Shown: positions 52,040 to 61,166, numbered from the stretch's first letter. The stretch: DNA of 64,000 nt from Proteinivorax tanatarense (GCF_040267685.1 NZ_CP158367.1:2790001-2854000), one strand, 5' to 3'. The notes: generated by a model from the sequence alone, not told the origin. Program-made: numbers and translations.

Positions 52040-52780
52040 ATGAGGATTATTGTTTCACCTGCTAAAAAAATGAAAGAAGACATGGACTTAGAATATAATA
52101 ATCTTCCTCAGTTTATAAGTGAGGCGGAAAAACTACTATCTTTTTTAAAAAAGCAAGACTACGATAAACTTAAGTCTATATGGAAGTGCAGTGATAAAAT
52201 TGCTACTCTCAACCACCAAAGAATACAAAGTATGGATTTATATAAAAAATTAACACCGGCTATTCTTGCCTATGAGGGAATTCAGTATAAATATATGGCA
52301 CCAGGTGTGTTAGAAAACAAAGAGTTAGATTTTATTGAAAAACATTTACGTATCCTTTCTGGATTTTATGGCGTGTTGAGACCCTTTGATGGGGTTGTTC
52401 CCTATAGGTTAGAAATGCAAGCAAAGCTTGGTGGAGAACATCTAAATTCCCTTTATGATTTTTGGAGAAAAAAGCTTGCTAATCAACTTTTTTCTGAAAG
52501 TAATTGCATTGTTAACCTAGCATCTAAGGAGTACAGTAAATGTATCTCTGAATATCTTACCAAGGATATAAATTTTGTTACTTGTGTTTTCGGTGAAATG
52601 GTTAATGGAAAAGTTAAAGAGAAGGGAACTCAAGTAAAGATGGCACGTGGAGAGATGGTACGGTTTATGGCACAAAATCATATTGAAAATATCGACAAAA
52701 TAAAACAATTTAATAGGCTTGGTTATAGCTTTGCAAAGGAGCTATCTGATGAAAGTAATTTTGTGTTTATAAAAAGTTAA
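52040..52780 (+). CDS. yaaA: YaaA family peroxide stress protein
   Basis: The product has 246 residues. It starts MRIIVSPAKKMKED, the defining N-terminus of the family, and continues with MDLYKKLTPAILAYEGIQYK and LASKEYSKC near the middle. E. coli YaaA lowers intracellular iron-dependent oxidative damage and binds DNA. AGGAGG lies 12 bases before the ATG, which is rather far. It is a single gene with its own terminator. Confidence 0.93.
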   Translation: MRIIVSPAKKMKEDMDLEYNNLPQFISEAEKLLSFLKKQDYDKLKSIWKCSDKIATLNHQRIQSMDLYKKLTPAILAYEGIQYKYMAPGVLENKELDFIEKHLRILSGFYGVLRPFDGVVPYRLEMQAKLGGEHLNSLYDFWRKKLANQLFSESNCIVNLASKEYSKCISEYLTKDINFVTCVFGEMVNGKVKEKGTQVKMARGEMVRFMAQNHIENIDKIKQFNRLGYSFAKELSDESNFVFIKS

Positions 52781-52829
52781 GATGTATCTGAGACGGTTAT
52801 GAACAATAACTTAAAGGATATTATGTATT

Positions 52830-52863
52830 AAAAAAGCTGGGACTAATGCTCCAGCTTTTTTTC
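52830..52863. terminator. Terminator between yaaA and the M55 peptidase
   Basis: AAAAAGCTGG pairs with CCAGCTTTTTTT. With A's on one side and T's on the other it serves both converging genes. Confidence 0.85.
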
Positions 52864-52882
52864 TGTCTTATTTTTAAGTATT

Positions 52883-53689
52883 TTATTCTGCTGCGCTCAA
52901 TACAGCGTTTAGTGTTTTAAATAACTGTAAAAAATCAGTATTTTGAATTTCCACCGTCTTGTTACCCACTTTTGTCACTGTGGGAATTCTTTCTGCAAGA
53001 CTCGGCCCCTGACTTGTCAAAAATTCTACCTCTAAAATAAAAGGACCCTCTTCCGCTAATACTTTTCCTTCAAAATTAAGTGCTTCTTTAATTTTGCTTT
53101 TGTACCCATCCTTTAGCTGTTCATAGCTTATATTATGTGCTGATGAACGATTTATAGACTCTTTAACCGCCAAAGTTGGTATATTACCAATTTCTTCTTC
53201 TACCTGTTGAGTCAACATCGTATCGCCGGATACAAATACCACAGGTACAGAATAATATCCTGCTAGTCTAGCGTTCATCCCCGCTTCACCTATAGGATCA
53301 CCGTTCAGTTTCACAGAAGCAAGCAAGCTACTGTTATATGTGTGGTCAAAAGCTGAAAAAGATGACCCCGCTCTGGAGTGATAACCGATAAACATAGCTT
53401 TATCATATCCTTTTTCTATGCCCTGCATCATACTTAAAGGTTTAGGACTCCCTGATATAAGTTGCACCCTTGAATTAAGCTGTTCTATAAATAAATTGTC
53501 CATAGGTCCGTGGGAGTCATTTATAACAATCTCCTCTACCCCGTTTTCAAATAAAGCTTTACAAACTAAGTTAACTTCTTTGGTCATAAGCTCCCGACCC
53601 CGTGTATAGTCAGGGTTTTCTCCAATAATTTGCTTTCGAGAAACAACACCCCATATCCCTTCAATATCAGCAGATATATATATTTTCAT
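52883..53689 (-). CDS. dppA: M55 family D-aminopeptidase, copy 1
   Basis: A zinc-dependent DppA-type peptidase that removes N-terminal D-amino acids, probably from cell-wall peptides. The product has 268 residues. The expected zinc ligands are visible: Asp8 and Glu10 in ISADIEGIWG, His in INDSHGPMDN (about 60), His in GYHSRAG (about 104) and Glu in GEAGMNARLAGYYSVP (about 133). No dpp transporter genes are next to it. A very similar second copy lies 3.3 kb away on the same strand, with REP-like arrays and a RAYT gene between them. Confidence 0.93.
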   Translation of the reverse strand: MKIYISADIEGIWGVVSRKQIIGENPDYTRGRELMTKEVNLVCKALFENGVEEIVINDSHGPMDNLFIEQLNSRVQLISGSPKPLSMMQGIEKGYDKAMFIGYHSRAGSSFSAFDHTYNSSLLASVKLNGDPIGEAGMNARLAGYYSVPVVFVSGDTMLTQQVEEEIGNIPTLAVKESINRSSAHNISYEQLKDGYKSKIKEALNFEGKVLAEEGPFILEVEFLTSQGPSLAERIPTVTKVGNKTVEIQNTDFLQLFKTLNAVLSAAE

Positions 53690-53769
53690 TGTTAAAACAC
53701 CTCCTGTATAAAAATATTCTGTGTATTAAAGTTAATTCCTGCAATTTTCACAAAAAACGATATTTTTAT

Positions 53770-55080
53770 TCCCCCATCAAGGGGTATGAATTGACCTCTG
53801 TATCAACCTTACAGTAACTGGATACAGTTTTGGATGCTTTATATACATTTTCGATTAAATTGCCAAATGCGGTTATGGTCGGCACGGTGGCGCGACCACT
53901 ACCTCTGGGAGGGAAGGAAGAGACAGAAGCACTATTAAAAATATATTTTTTTCTCTCCCATCAAGGGTAGGAATTAACCTCCAACCCTACAGTAACTGGA
54001 TACAGTTTTGGTGTTTATATACATTGTCGCTTAGATTGCCAAATACGGTTATGGTCGGCACGGTGGCACGACCACTACCTCTGGGAGGGAAGGAAGAGAC
54101 AGAAGCACTATTAAAAATATATTTTTTTCTCTCCCGCAAGTAGGGGTTGACCTCTCAACCCTACAGTAGCTGGACACAGCTCCGGCTGTTTTATATACAT
54201 TGTCGCTTAGATTGCCAAATACGGTTATGGTCGGCACGGTGGCGCGACCACTACCTCTGGGAGGAAGGAAAAAAATTGAAGCACTATTGCTACTGTACTT
54301 TTCTCTCTCCCGCAAGGATAGGGGTTGACCTCTGTGTCAACCCTGCAGTAACTGGATACAGTTTTGCGTGTTTTATATACATTGTCGCTTAGATTGCCAA
54401 ATACGGTTATGGTCGGCACGGTGGCACGACCACTACCTCTGGGAGGGAAGGAAGAGACAGAAGCACTATTAAAAATATATTTTTTTCTCTCCCGCAAGTA
54501 GGGGTTGACCTCTCAACCCTACAGTAGCTGGACACAGCTCCGGCTGTTTTATATACATTGTCGCTTAGATTGCCAAATACGGTTATGGTCGGCACGGTGG
54601 CGCGACCACTACCTCTGGGAGGAAGGAAAAAAATTGAAGCACTATTGCTACTGTACTTTTCTCTCTCCCGCAAGGATAGGGGTTGACCTCTGTGTCAACC
54701 CTGCAGTAACTGGATACAGTTTTGCGTGTTTTATATACATTGTCGCTTAGATTGCCAAATACGGTTATGGTCGGCACGGTGGCACGACCACTACCTCTGG
54801 GAGGGAAGGAAGAGACAGAAGCACTATTAAAAATATATTTTTTTCTCTCCCGCAAGTAGGGGTTGACCTCTCAACCCTACAGTAGCTGGACACAGCTCCG
54901 GCTGTTTTATATACATTGTCGCTTAGATTGCCAAATACGGTTATGGTCGGCACGGTGGCGCGACCACTACCTCTGGGAGGAAGGAAAAAAATTGAAGCAC
55001 TATTGCTACTGTACTTTTCTCTCTCCCGCAAGGGTAGGGGTTGACCTCTGTGTCAACCCTGCAGTAACTGGATACATTTT
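53770..55080. repeat. REP-like array, left part, with a 358-bp higher-order unit
   Basis: A basic unit of about 175-183 bases contains a reverse hairpin (GGTCGGCACGGTGGCGCGAC then CACTAC on the plus strand) at 53877, 54053, 54229, 54411, 54587, 54769 and 54945. It also has a forward hairpin (GTAGGGGTTGACCTCTGTGT then CAACCC, or a shorter GTAGGGGTTGACCTCTCAAC form). From about 54049 the two forms alternate as a 358-base dimer repeated almost exactly three times. Frames within are repeat artefacts. Confidence 0.85.
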
Positions 55081-55200
55081 TGAGTTTTTTGATCATAATT
55101 TCAGTTTATTTTCCTTAATTTTTAAAATAATTCAATTATTAAAAAGGTTTTTTCTGCTTATTTTAGAATACTTCTTTAAAATGTTAAGGAGGTAAATAAT

Positions 55201-55683
55201 ATGAGTCGTAAAAAAATTCGACTAAGTAATTTTAATTACTCAGCTACTGGTGCCTATTTTATCACTATATGTACACAACACAAAATCCCATACTTAGGAA
55301 ATAAGCAGACCCTGAAGAAGAATAAATTTGGCGAAATTGTATTAAGAAGTTGGATAGATATTGAAAAAATTTATAACAACACAGCGATAGATTACTTTGT
55401 TATTATGCCAAATCATATCCATGGAATTATTTTTTTATATAATGATTCTGAGGAAAATCAAAACAAAAACAACATAATAACGATTATAAAAAATTTTAAG
55501 TCCTACACCACTAATCAATACGGCACCCTTGTAAAACAAGATGGTTGGAAGCCTTATAAAACCAGGTTATGGCAACGAGGATATTATGAGCATGTTATCA
55601 GAAATGAACATTCCTTAAATAAACTTCGAAACTATATAATAAACAACCCCTTAAAATGGAAATTAGATAGGCATTATGTCTAA
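55201..55683 (+). CDS. REP-associated tyrosine transposase (RAYT, TnpA-REP)
   Basis: An IS200/IS605-like Y1 HUH transposase domain of 160 residues, a common RAYT length. The HUH pair is in IMPNHIHGII (His72, His74). The C-terminal part LWQRGYYEHVIRNE and LRNYIINNPLKW is the RAYT signature, with candidate catalytic tyrosines at 128/129 and 145. The N-terminus NFNYSATGAYFITICTQHK is also typical. AGGAGG lies nine bases upstream. The gene stands alone inside a large array of GTAG hairpins, the arrangement expected of a RAYT with the REPs it mobilises. Intact frame and motifs suggest activity. Confidence 0.95.
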   Translation: MSRKKIRLSNFNYSATGAYFITICTQHKIPYLGNKQTLKKNKFGEIVLRSWIDIEKIYNNTAIDYFVIMPNHIHGIIFLYNDSEENQNKNNIITIIKNFKSYTTNQYGTLVKQDGWKPYKTRLWQRGYYEHVIRNEHSLNKLRNYIINNPLKWKLDRHYV

Positions 55684-55714
55684 AAGAAAGGGATGGAAAG
55701 TTATTTGTCTACTG

Positions 55715-56870
55715 TAGTTACCTTCCCTCCCACAAGGGTAGGGGTGACCTCTGTGTCAACCCTACAGTAACCGGATACAGTTTTGGGTGTTTATATACAT
55801 TGTCGCTTAGATTGCCAAATGCGGTTATGGTCGGCACGGTGGCGCGACCACTACCTCTGGGAGGGAAGGAAGAGACAGAAGCACTATTGCTATTATACTT
55901 TTCTCTCTCCCGCAAGGGTAGGGGTTGACCTCTGTGTCAACCATACAGTAGCTGGACACAGCTCGGGCTGTTTTTATATACATTGTCACTTAGATTGGCA
56001 AATACGTTATGGTCGGCACGGTGGCGCGACCACTACCTCTGGGAGGGAAGGAAGAGACAGAAGCACTATTGCTATTATACTTTTCTCTCTCCCCGCAAGG
56101 GTAGGGGTTGACCTCTGTGTCAACCCTGCAGTAGTTGCATACAGTTTTGGATGCTTTATATACATTTTCGATTAAATTGCCAAATGCGGTTATGGTCGGC
56201 ACGGTGGCGCGACCACTACCTCTGGGAGGGAAGGAAGAGACAGAAGCACTATTGCTATTATACTTTCTCTCTCCCGCAAGGGTAGGGGTTGACCTCTGTG
56301 TCAACCCTGCAGTAGCTGGACACAGTTTTGGGTGTTTATATACATTGTCGCTTAGATTGCCAAATACGGTTATGGTCGGCACGGTGGCGCGACCACTACC
56401 TCTGGGAGGGAAGGAAGAGACAGAAGCACTATTGCTATTATACTTTCTCTCTCCCGTAAGGGTAGGGGTTGACCTCTGTGTCAACCCTGCAGTAGCTGGA
56501 CACAGTTTTGGGTGTTTATATACATTGGTCGCTTAGATTGCCAAATACGGTTATGGTCGGCACGGTGGCGCGACCACTACCTCTGGGAGGAAGGGGAAAA
56601 AATTGAAGCACTATTGCTACTGTACTTTTCTCTCTCCCGCAAGGGTAGGGGTGACCTCTGTGTCAACCCTGCAGTAGTTGCATACAGTTTTGGATGCTTT
56701 ATATACATTTTAGCTTAAATTGCCAAATGCGGTTATGGTCGGCACGGCGGCGCGACCACTACCTCTGGGAGGAAGAGGAAAAAATTGAAGCACTATTGCT
56801 ACTGTACTTTTCTCTCTCCCATCAAGGGTAGGGGGTGACCTCTCAACCCTGCAGTAGCTGGACACAGTTT
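55715..56870. repeat. REP-like array, right part
   Basis: The same unit as left of the RAYT continues, with reverse hairpins at 55829, 56010, 56192, 56372, 56552 and 56733. Forward hairpins have the full GTAGGGGTTGACCTCTGTGT form. Spacing is 179-182 bases. CTCTGGGAGGGAAGGAAGAG and CTCTCTCCC between the hairpins can also pair, so one whole unit could fold as a long cruciform. Confidence 0.85.
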
Positions 56871-56931
56871 TGATTTTTATCCAGGTATAATTGGGGTAAA
56901 AAGTACACTTATAGATTTAAACTAATATATT

Positions 56932-56970
56932 AACATAAATGAGCTGGCAGATAGCCAGCTCATTTATGTT
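56932..56970. terminator. 17-bp perfect inverted repeat at the end of M55 copy 2
   Basis: AACATAAATGAGCTGGC pairs with GCCAGCTCATTTATGTT across five bases. The stop codon of the peptidase gene is inside the right arm. Confidence 0.75.
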
Positions 56971-57778
56971 ATTTTCCTGCTACACTTATCACCGCATTTA
57001 AGGTCTTAAATATTTCTAAAAAATCGTCACTTTTTATTTCTATTGTTTTTGCTCCTGTTTGGGTTACTGTGGGGATCCTGGGTGCTAAATTTGCTCCTTG
57101 ACTTGTTAAAAATTCTACTTCAATAACGTAAGGACCCTGGGGATTTAGTGGTTCAATGTTTAATTCTACGGCTTCCTTTATTTTATCTTTATATCCTTGT
57201 TCAAGTTGTGAATAGCTTAGATTAACCGCTGAGGTTCGGTTAATTGATTCTTTTACTGCCAAAGTTGTTATGCTACCTATCTCTTCTTCAACCTGCTCTG
57301 TCAATGATTTATCTCCCGAAACAAACACCACTGGCACAGAATAGTACCCTGCTAGGCGAGCATTTAGTCCAGATTCACCAAAGGAAGTCCCGTTTAATTT
57401 GATAGATGAAATTATTCCTCCGTGATACGTATGGTCAAAGTTGGATCTTGAAGATCCCGCTCGTGAATGATACCCGATAAACATCGCTTTGTCATAGCCT
57501 TTTTCGATTCCTTGCATCATACTTAAAGGTTTAGGGCTTCCTGATATAAGTTGAACATTAGGATTAAGGTTTTCTATCAAAATATTATCCATCGGTCCGT
57601 GAGAGTCATTAACTGTTATATCTGTAACTCCATTTTCTAACAATGCTTCACAAGCTAGGTTAACCTCTGTGGTCATTAGCTCTCTAGCCCTAGAATAATC
57701 TGCACCGGCACTCATAACCTGTTTTTTTGAAACCACGCCCCATATTCCTTCAATGTCAGCAGAAATATACACTTTCAT
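56969..57778 (-). CDS. dppA: M55 family D-aminopeptidase, copy 2
   Basis: The product has 269 residues and keeps every zinc ligand seen in copy 1 (Asp8, Glu10, the His of VNDSHGPMDN, the His of GYHSRAG, the Glu of GESGLNARLAGYY). Roughly seven of ten residues match copy 1. Changes are spread along the chain, with the greatest drift near 210-235 (VELNIEPLNPQGPYVIE). The two are therefore an older duplication, not a recent array-driven copy. An AAGGTGG RBS precedes the ATG. Confidence 0.92.
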   Translation of the reverse strand: MKVYISADIEGIWGVVSKKQVMSAGADYSRARELMTTEVNLACEALLENGVTDITVNDSHGPMDNILIENLNPNVQLISGSPKPLSMMQGIEKGYDKAMFIGYHSRAGSSRSNFDHTYHGGIISSIKLNGTSFGESGLNARLAGYYSVPVVFVSGDKSLTEQVEEEIGSITTLAVKESINRTSAVNLSYSQLEQGYKDKIKEAVELNIEPLNPQGPYVIEVEFLTSQGANLAPRIPTVTQTGAKTIEIKSDDFLEIFKTLNAVISVAGK

Positions 57779-57889
57779 AAATTAAGCACCACCTTATAAT
57801 ATTATTTAGTTATACCATGATAAATTTATAAAGCTTCTTACTTTTAAAATTCATTATAGTAGTTTTATAACACGCTAGGGTTAAAAGGC

Positions 57890-58232
57890 TAGCTCTGTGT
57901 TAACCCTATAGCAACTAAATTGCTAGTATCTTACATGCTAATTATTACTTAGAGCTATGGTCGGCACGGTGGCGCGACCACTACCTTTGGGAGGGAAGAG
58001 ACAGAAGCTATTGCTACTATACTTTTTTCTTTCCCGCAAGGGTAGAGGTTGACCTTGTGTCAACCCTGCAGTAGCTGGACACAGCTCCGGCTGTTTTATA
58101 TACATTGTCGCTTAGATTGCCAAATACGTCTATGGTCGGCACGGTGGCGCGACCACTACCTCTGGAGGAAGGAAAAAAATAAAGCACTATTGCTATTATA
58201 CTTTTCTCTCTCCAGCAAGGGTAGGGGTTGAG
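57890..58232. repeat. Two further REP-like units
   Basis: Reverse hairpins GGTCGGCACGGTGGCGCGAC occur at 57959 and 58134, with a forward GTAGAGGTTGACC copy between them and a degenerate GGGTTAACAC pair near 57895. They continue the neighbouring array on the far side of the M55 gene and end at the stop of the acetyltransferase gene. Confidence 0.8.
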
Positions 58233-58233
58233 A

Positions 58234-58728
58234 TTATTGACAGCTTAAGTCTTTATGGAAAATCAAATCATCTATATATCGGCCCTCTTTTTCATTCCAC
58301 TGTAGTTTATGAACTGTCCCTGAGCAAGTAAATCCACATGATAACAGAGAGGCCACAGATGCTTTGTTGTAACTATAAACATATGCCCTAATCATCCAAA
58401 TTCCTTCCTGTTTAAGATGTCCTAAGGCGTAATCCATCAACTTTTGACTTATACCTTTTCCTCTACATGCTTTTGTAAATGCCGCTGCTATATGGCAAGA
58501 ATGTCGTTTATTGCCTTTCCCTCTTCTAGCAGAAAATGCCCCAATTAATTGTTCTTTCTCAAATGCTCCAAATAAGTAGATATCAGGATCTTCTAGCATT
58601 TTCTCTATGTCTTCTTTGCTATCAATGCTTACAAAATGAACTCCCGCCTTTTCCTCTTTTAGTTCCAAAGACAGGTCCCAAAGTTGTTCTATATGGTTTT
58701 GGTTAATAACCCTAAATTCAAAGTTCAT
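58234..58728 (-). CDS. GNAT family N-acetyltransferase
   Basis: The product has 164 residues with one GNAT domain. The acetyl-CoA loop is AFTKACRGKGISQKLMDYAL (about 92-111), followed by IRAYVYSYNKASVASLLSCG, the usual late strand-helix of the family. The substrate is unknown. AGGAGG lies seven bases before the ATG. The last codon is directly followed by a REP-like repeat, so the array insertion came very close to the frame. Confidence 0.9.
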   Translation of the reverse strand: MNFEFRVINQNHIEQLWDLSLELKEEKAGVHFVSIDSKEDIEKMLEDPDIYLFGAFEKEQLIGAFSARRGKGNKRHSCHIAAAFTKACRGKGISQKLMDYALGHLKQEGIWMIRAYVYSYNKASVASLLSCGFTCSGTVHKLQWNEKEGRYIDDLIFHKDLSCQ

Positions 58729-58925
58729 AATGTTTCCTCCTCCCAGTTTATTTATTTCGTCCTACTAAATATATTATCACTTTTTTTGTAAAAGTAAATA
58801 TTTTTGCAAATACTCGTTGTAAGTTAGCGAATAGAGTTATCCTTTAGTCCAATATCATGATTCCACTCTAGCAATATAATATTGCTTTTTTAGCTCAGCA
58901 CATCAATTTTCCTTCTACATAGCAT

Positions 58926-59010
58926 TTAATAAACGTAAAGTCTTTGACCTTCGACTAAAGCGAGTTTCAGCTGCTCCTTAGTGAACTGCCCATCTTTCCA
59001 AAATACAATT
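58926..59010 (-). pseudogene. Possible 3' fragment of a gene
   Basis: A short minus-strand frame reads SKEQIVFWKDGQFTKEQLKL, then ALVEGQRLYVY and a stop. It has a protein-like, amphipathic composition but is preceded by a stop codon and has no start. No family is recognised. The rest of 58729-59270 has no gene. Confidence 0.25.
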
Positions 59011-59076
59011 TGTTCTTTACTTCAACTAATAATAGAGGCAACATATATTTTATACCTTTGTCTATATCTAAGATAT

Positions 59077-59102
59077 GGGTCAGCTAAACAGCTGACCCTT
59101 GA
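59077..59102. terminator. Small hairpin
   Basis: GGGTCAGCT pairs with AGCTGACCC across four bases. Only short T-tracts follow, so its role is uncertain. Confidence 0.35.
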
Positions 59103-59216
59103 ACTGAGTACTACTATCTTTTAAATATAATAAGCCATATTATAACTTGCAACTTCCAATTAGTAAGCTCTGCTAATCTTCATCTTGGTAACATCAAATT
59201 TTATTTAATTATATAT

Positions 59217-59252
59217 AAAGAGAGTATAGCATTTTCAGCTATACTCTCTTTA
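59217..59252. terminator. Terminator after the small lipoprotein gene
   Basis: AAAGAGAGTATAGC pairs perfectly with GCTATACTCTCTTT across seven bases, and A/T tails lie on both sides. Confidence 0.8.
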
Positions 59253-59270
59253 TTACTAAATATTTAACTT

Positions 59271-59408
59271 TTACTCTTCGTCTTCAACGCCGCCGTTTTC
59301 TTCAACTGGTGGTTGCTCGTCCAAATCAACATCTTGATCTCCGCCACAACCTACAAGTACAGCCATTGAAAACATTAGCACAAAAAATAAACTTAATAGT
59401 TTTTTCAT
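59271..59408 (-). CDS. Small acidic lipoprotein (45 residues)
   Basis: The frame begins M-K-K-L-L-S-L-F-F-V-L-M-F-S-M-A-V-L-V-G-C with GGGGAGGG upstream, a clear lipoprotein signal (LVGC, Cys 21). The mature part is only 25 residues: GGDQDVDLDEQPPVEENGGV then EDEE, strongly acidic and presumably unstructured. No family is recognised. A strong terminator follows. It is probably a real surface lipopeptide of unknown role. Confidence 0.65.
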   Translation of the reverse strand: MKKLLSLFFVLMFSMAVLVGCGGDQDVDLDEQPPVEENGGVEDEE

Positions 59409-59683
59409 AACTTTTACCCTCCCCAAAGCAATTTCCTAAACAATTGCTTAAAACAATTATTTAGGATTGATTGTATTCTACCAATTATAACCTGTTTTGT
59501 AAAATGCCAAATATTATTATTTATTGCTATACAGTCTAATGATGCGTCATCTATTTAAAATATATGCTTCTATGTATATATTAATAAATATTTTGGCTTT
59601 TTCCTCTCTTTTAAGGCGTTCCCCCTTACCTAACACCTTTAAATCACTCTTACTTTACTAGTAATTTAACCCACTTATTTTTC

Positions 59684-59710
59684 ACGTCTTTAAACTAATA
59701 TCATATACTA
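59684..59710 (+). promoter_or_regulatory. Candidate sigma-K promoter of the LysM genes
   Basis: AC (59684-59685), 16 bases, then CATATACTA (59702-59710) fits the sigma-K pattern AC-N16/17-CATANNNTA. It lies 65 bases before the first LysM start. The rest of 59409-59774 holds nothing else I can name. Confidence 0.5.
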
Positions 59711-59774
59711 TTTGTGAAACCACCGATAACAGATAATAAAATTAAGCTTTAATTAAAGATAAAGGAGGAATAAA

Positions 59775-60359
59775 ATGACTACAAAAGGAAGAGTACCCTC
59801 AACCTGCCCCCATAATTTTCAGGGTCGTTATACAGTGCAAAGAGGGGATACCATGTTTCTTATTGCAAAGCGTTTTAGGGTTAGCTTGCAAAGCCTAATA
59901 AACGCCAATCCCCATATAGCGAACCCTAATGCTATCTTTCCAGGAGACGTATTGTGCGTTCCAAAGGTTACTCCACCCCATCCGCCAAGAGTACCAACCG
60001 ATTGCCCCCCTGGTTTTAAAAGAAGATATACAGTTACTAGTAGCGACACCATGTTTTTGATAGCAAAAAGATTTGGAGTAAGCTTGCAAGCCCTTATCAA
60101 TGCCAATCCTCACATTCCAAATCCTAACGTAATTTTTCCTGGTGATGTGCTTTGTGTACCAGGTAAAGAACCATCCGGTAGGATTCCTCAAACTTGTCCT
60201 CCCAACTTTCAGGGAAGATATACCGTTCGCACAGGAGAGACAATGTTTTTAATAGCTCAAAAGTTCGGAGTATCGTTACAAGCCCTTATTAACGCTAATC
60301 CACACATTCCTAACCCAAATCAACTTGTTCCTGGCGACGTACTTTGTGTGCCAGAATAA
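59775..60359 (+). CDS. Three-LysM protein, likely spore surface
   Basis: The product has 194 residues and consists of three near-identical LysM modules (about 12-66, 76-130 and 140-194). Each starts with a CP..F..RYTV motif and ends DVLCVP, so each carries a conserved pair of cysteines. Typical core words are GDTMFLIAKRFRVSLQSLIN and NANPHIPNP. LysM binds peptidoglycan. There is no signal peptide, which fits a mother-cell-made spore coat or cortex protein such as SafA rather than a secreted wall protein. The sigma-K-like promoter supports this. Confidence 0.85.
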   Translation: MTTKGRVPSTCPHNFQGRYTVQRGDTMFLIAKRFRVSLQSLINANPHIANPNAIFPGDVLCVPKVTPPHPPRVPTDCPPGFKRRYTVTSSDTMFLIAKRFGVSLQALINANPHIPNPNVIFPGDVLCVPGKEPSGRIPQTCPPNFQGRYTVRTGETMFLIAQKFGVSLQALINANPHIPNPNQLVPGDVLCVPE

Positions 60360-60381
60360 TTTGAAAGGAGGTGAAATAAAA

Positions 60382-61158
60382 ATGTCAACAAGAGGTAGAG
60401 TTCCTGCTACTTGCCCACATGGTTTTCAAGGCAGATACACAGTTGTTTCTGGTGATACTATGTTTTTTATTGCTAGAAGATTCGGTGTTAGCCTACAAGC
60501 TCTTATAAACGCTAACCCCCATATCCATGACCCTAACTTAATCTTCCCAGGCGATGTTCTTTGTGTACCGGGACCACCTAAGCCACCTAAGCCACCTAAA
60601 CCAAGAGTTCCTAAAAAGTGTCCACCTGGTTTCCAAGGAAGATATACAGTACAGCCAGGTGATACTATGTTTTTTATTGCTCAAAGATTTGGTGTATCTT
60701 TACAAGCTTTGATAAATGCTAACCCTCATATAACAAATCCAGACCTGATATTCCCAGGAGATGTTCTTTGTGTTCCTGAAGAAGAGCCAGAACCCACCTT
60801 CCCATGCGCCGTTGTTTTAAATCCTACTAGAGAGGCTCGCAGGTTCGATATTTGGGGTTCGGTAATTCTGAACAGCATCAATGATTTCGCTGTAACATTT
60901 GTAGGAGTTAATCTGCCACATCCACGTAGATTTGGTAAATATAATAGTTATATTGGAATTCACAATCTTGCCAAACCTAGAAGAGAATTCAGAGTGGAAC
61001 TGGAACTGGTAGAAAACGAGATAGACACTTGGGTTGGCACTAGAACAGTACCAAGAGCTACTCCAAAGGACACCCTAGAAATTAGACCATACAATACCCA
61101 CACTGATGAAGTTGGGCCAGTTATTTTAAGAGGAAGAGTAGCAGACTGCTGCAATTAA
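60382..61158 (+). CDS. Two-LysM protein with a novel C-terminal domain
   Basis: The product has 258 residues from ATG 60382 (AAAGGAGG upstream), 22 bases after the first LysM gene. Two LysM modules with the same cysteine pattern are joined by a proline hinge (PPKPPKPPKPR, about 62-75). A C-terminal domain of about 120 residues (from FPCAVVLNPTREARRFD) is rich in beta strands, ends VADCCN and has no family I recognise. No signal peptide is present. The two proteins probably form part of the same spore layer, the second presenting its extra domain. Confidence 0.85.
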   Translation: MSTRGRVPATCPHGFQGRYTVVSGDTMFFIARRFGVSLQALINANPHIHDPNLIFPGDVLCVPGPPKPPKPPKPRVPKKCPPGFQGRYTVQPGDTMFFIAQRFGVSLQALINANPHITNPDLIFPGDVLCVPEEEPEPTFPCAVVLNPTREARRFDIWGSVILNSINDFAVTFVGVNLPHPRRFGKYNSYIGIHNLAKPRREFRVELELVENEIDTWVGTRTVPRATPKDTLEIRPYNTHTDEVGPVILRGRVADCCN

Positions 61159-61166
61159 CCAATATA

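Noticed and set aside
54049-56718. Many 80-160-codon frames with repeated GSGRATVPTIT or LWSARWRDHYLW segments
   Set aside because: These come from the REP-like units. The same peptide recurs with the DNA period and the frames lack RBS support.
53770-56870. CRISPR or origin iterons
   Set aside because: Unit length of about 180 bases and paired GTAG hairpins fit REP elements, and a RAYT gene is present. No replication initiator gene or DnaA-box cluster was seen.
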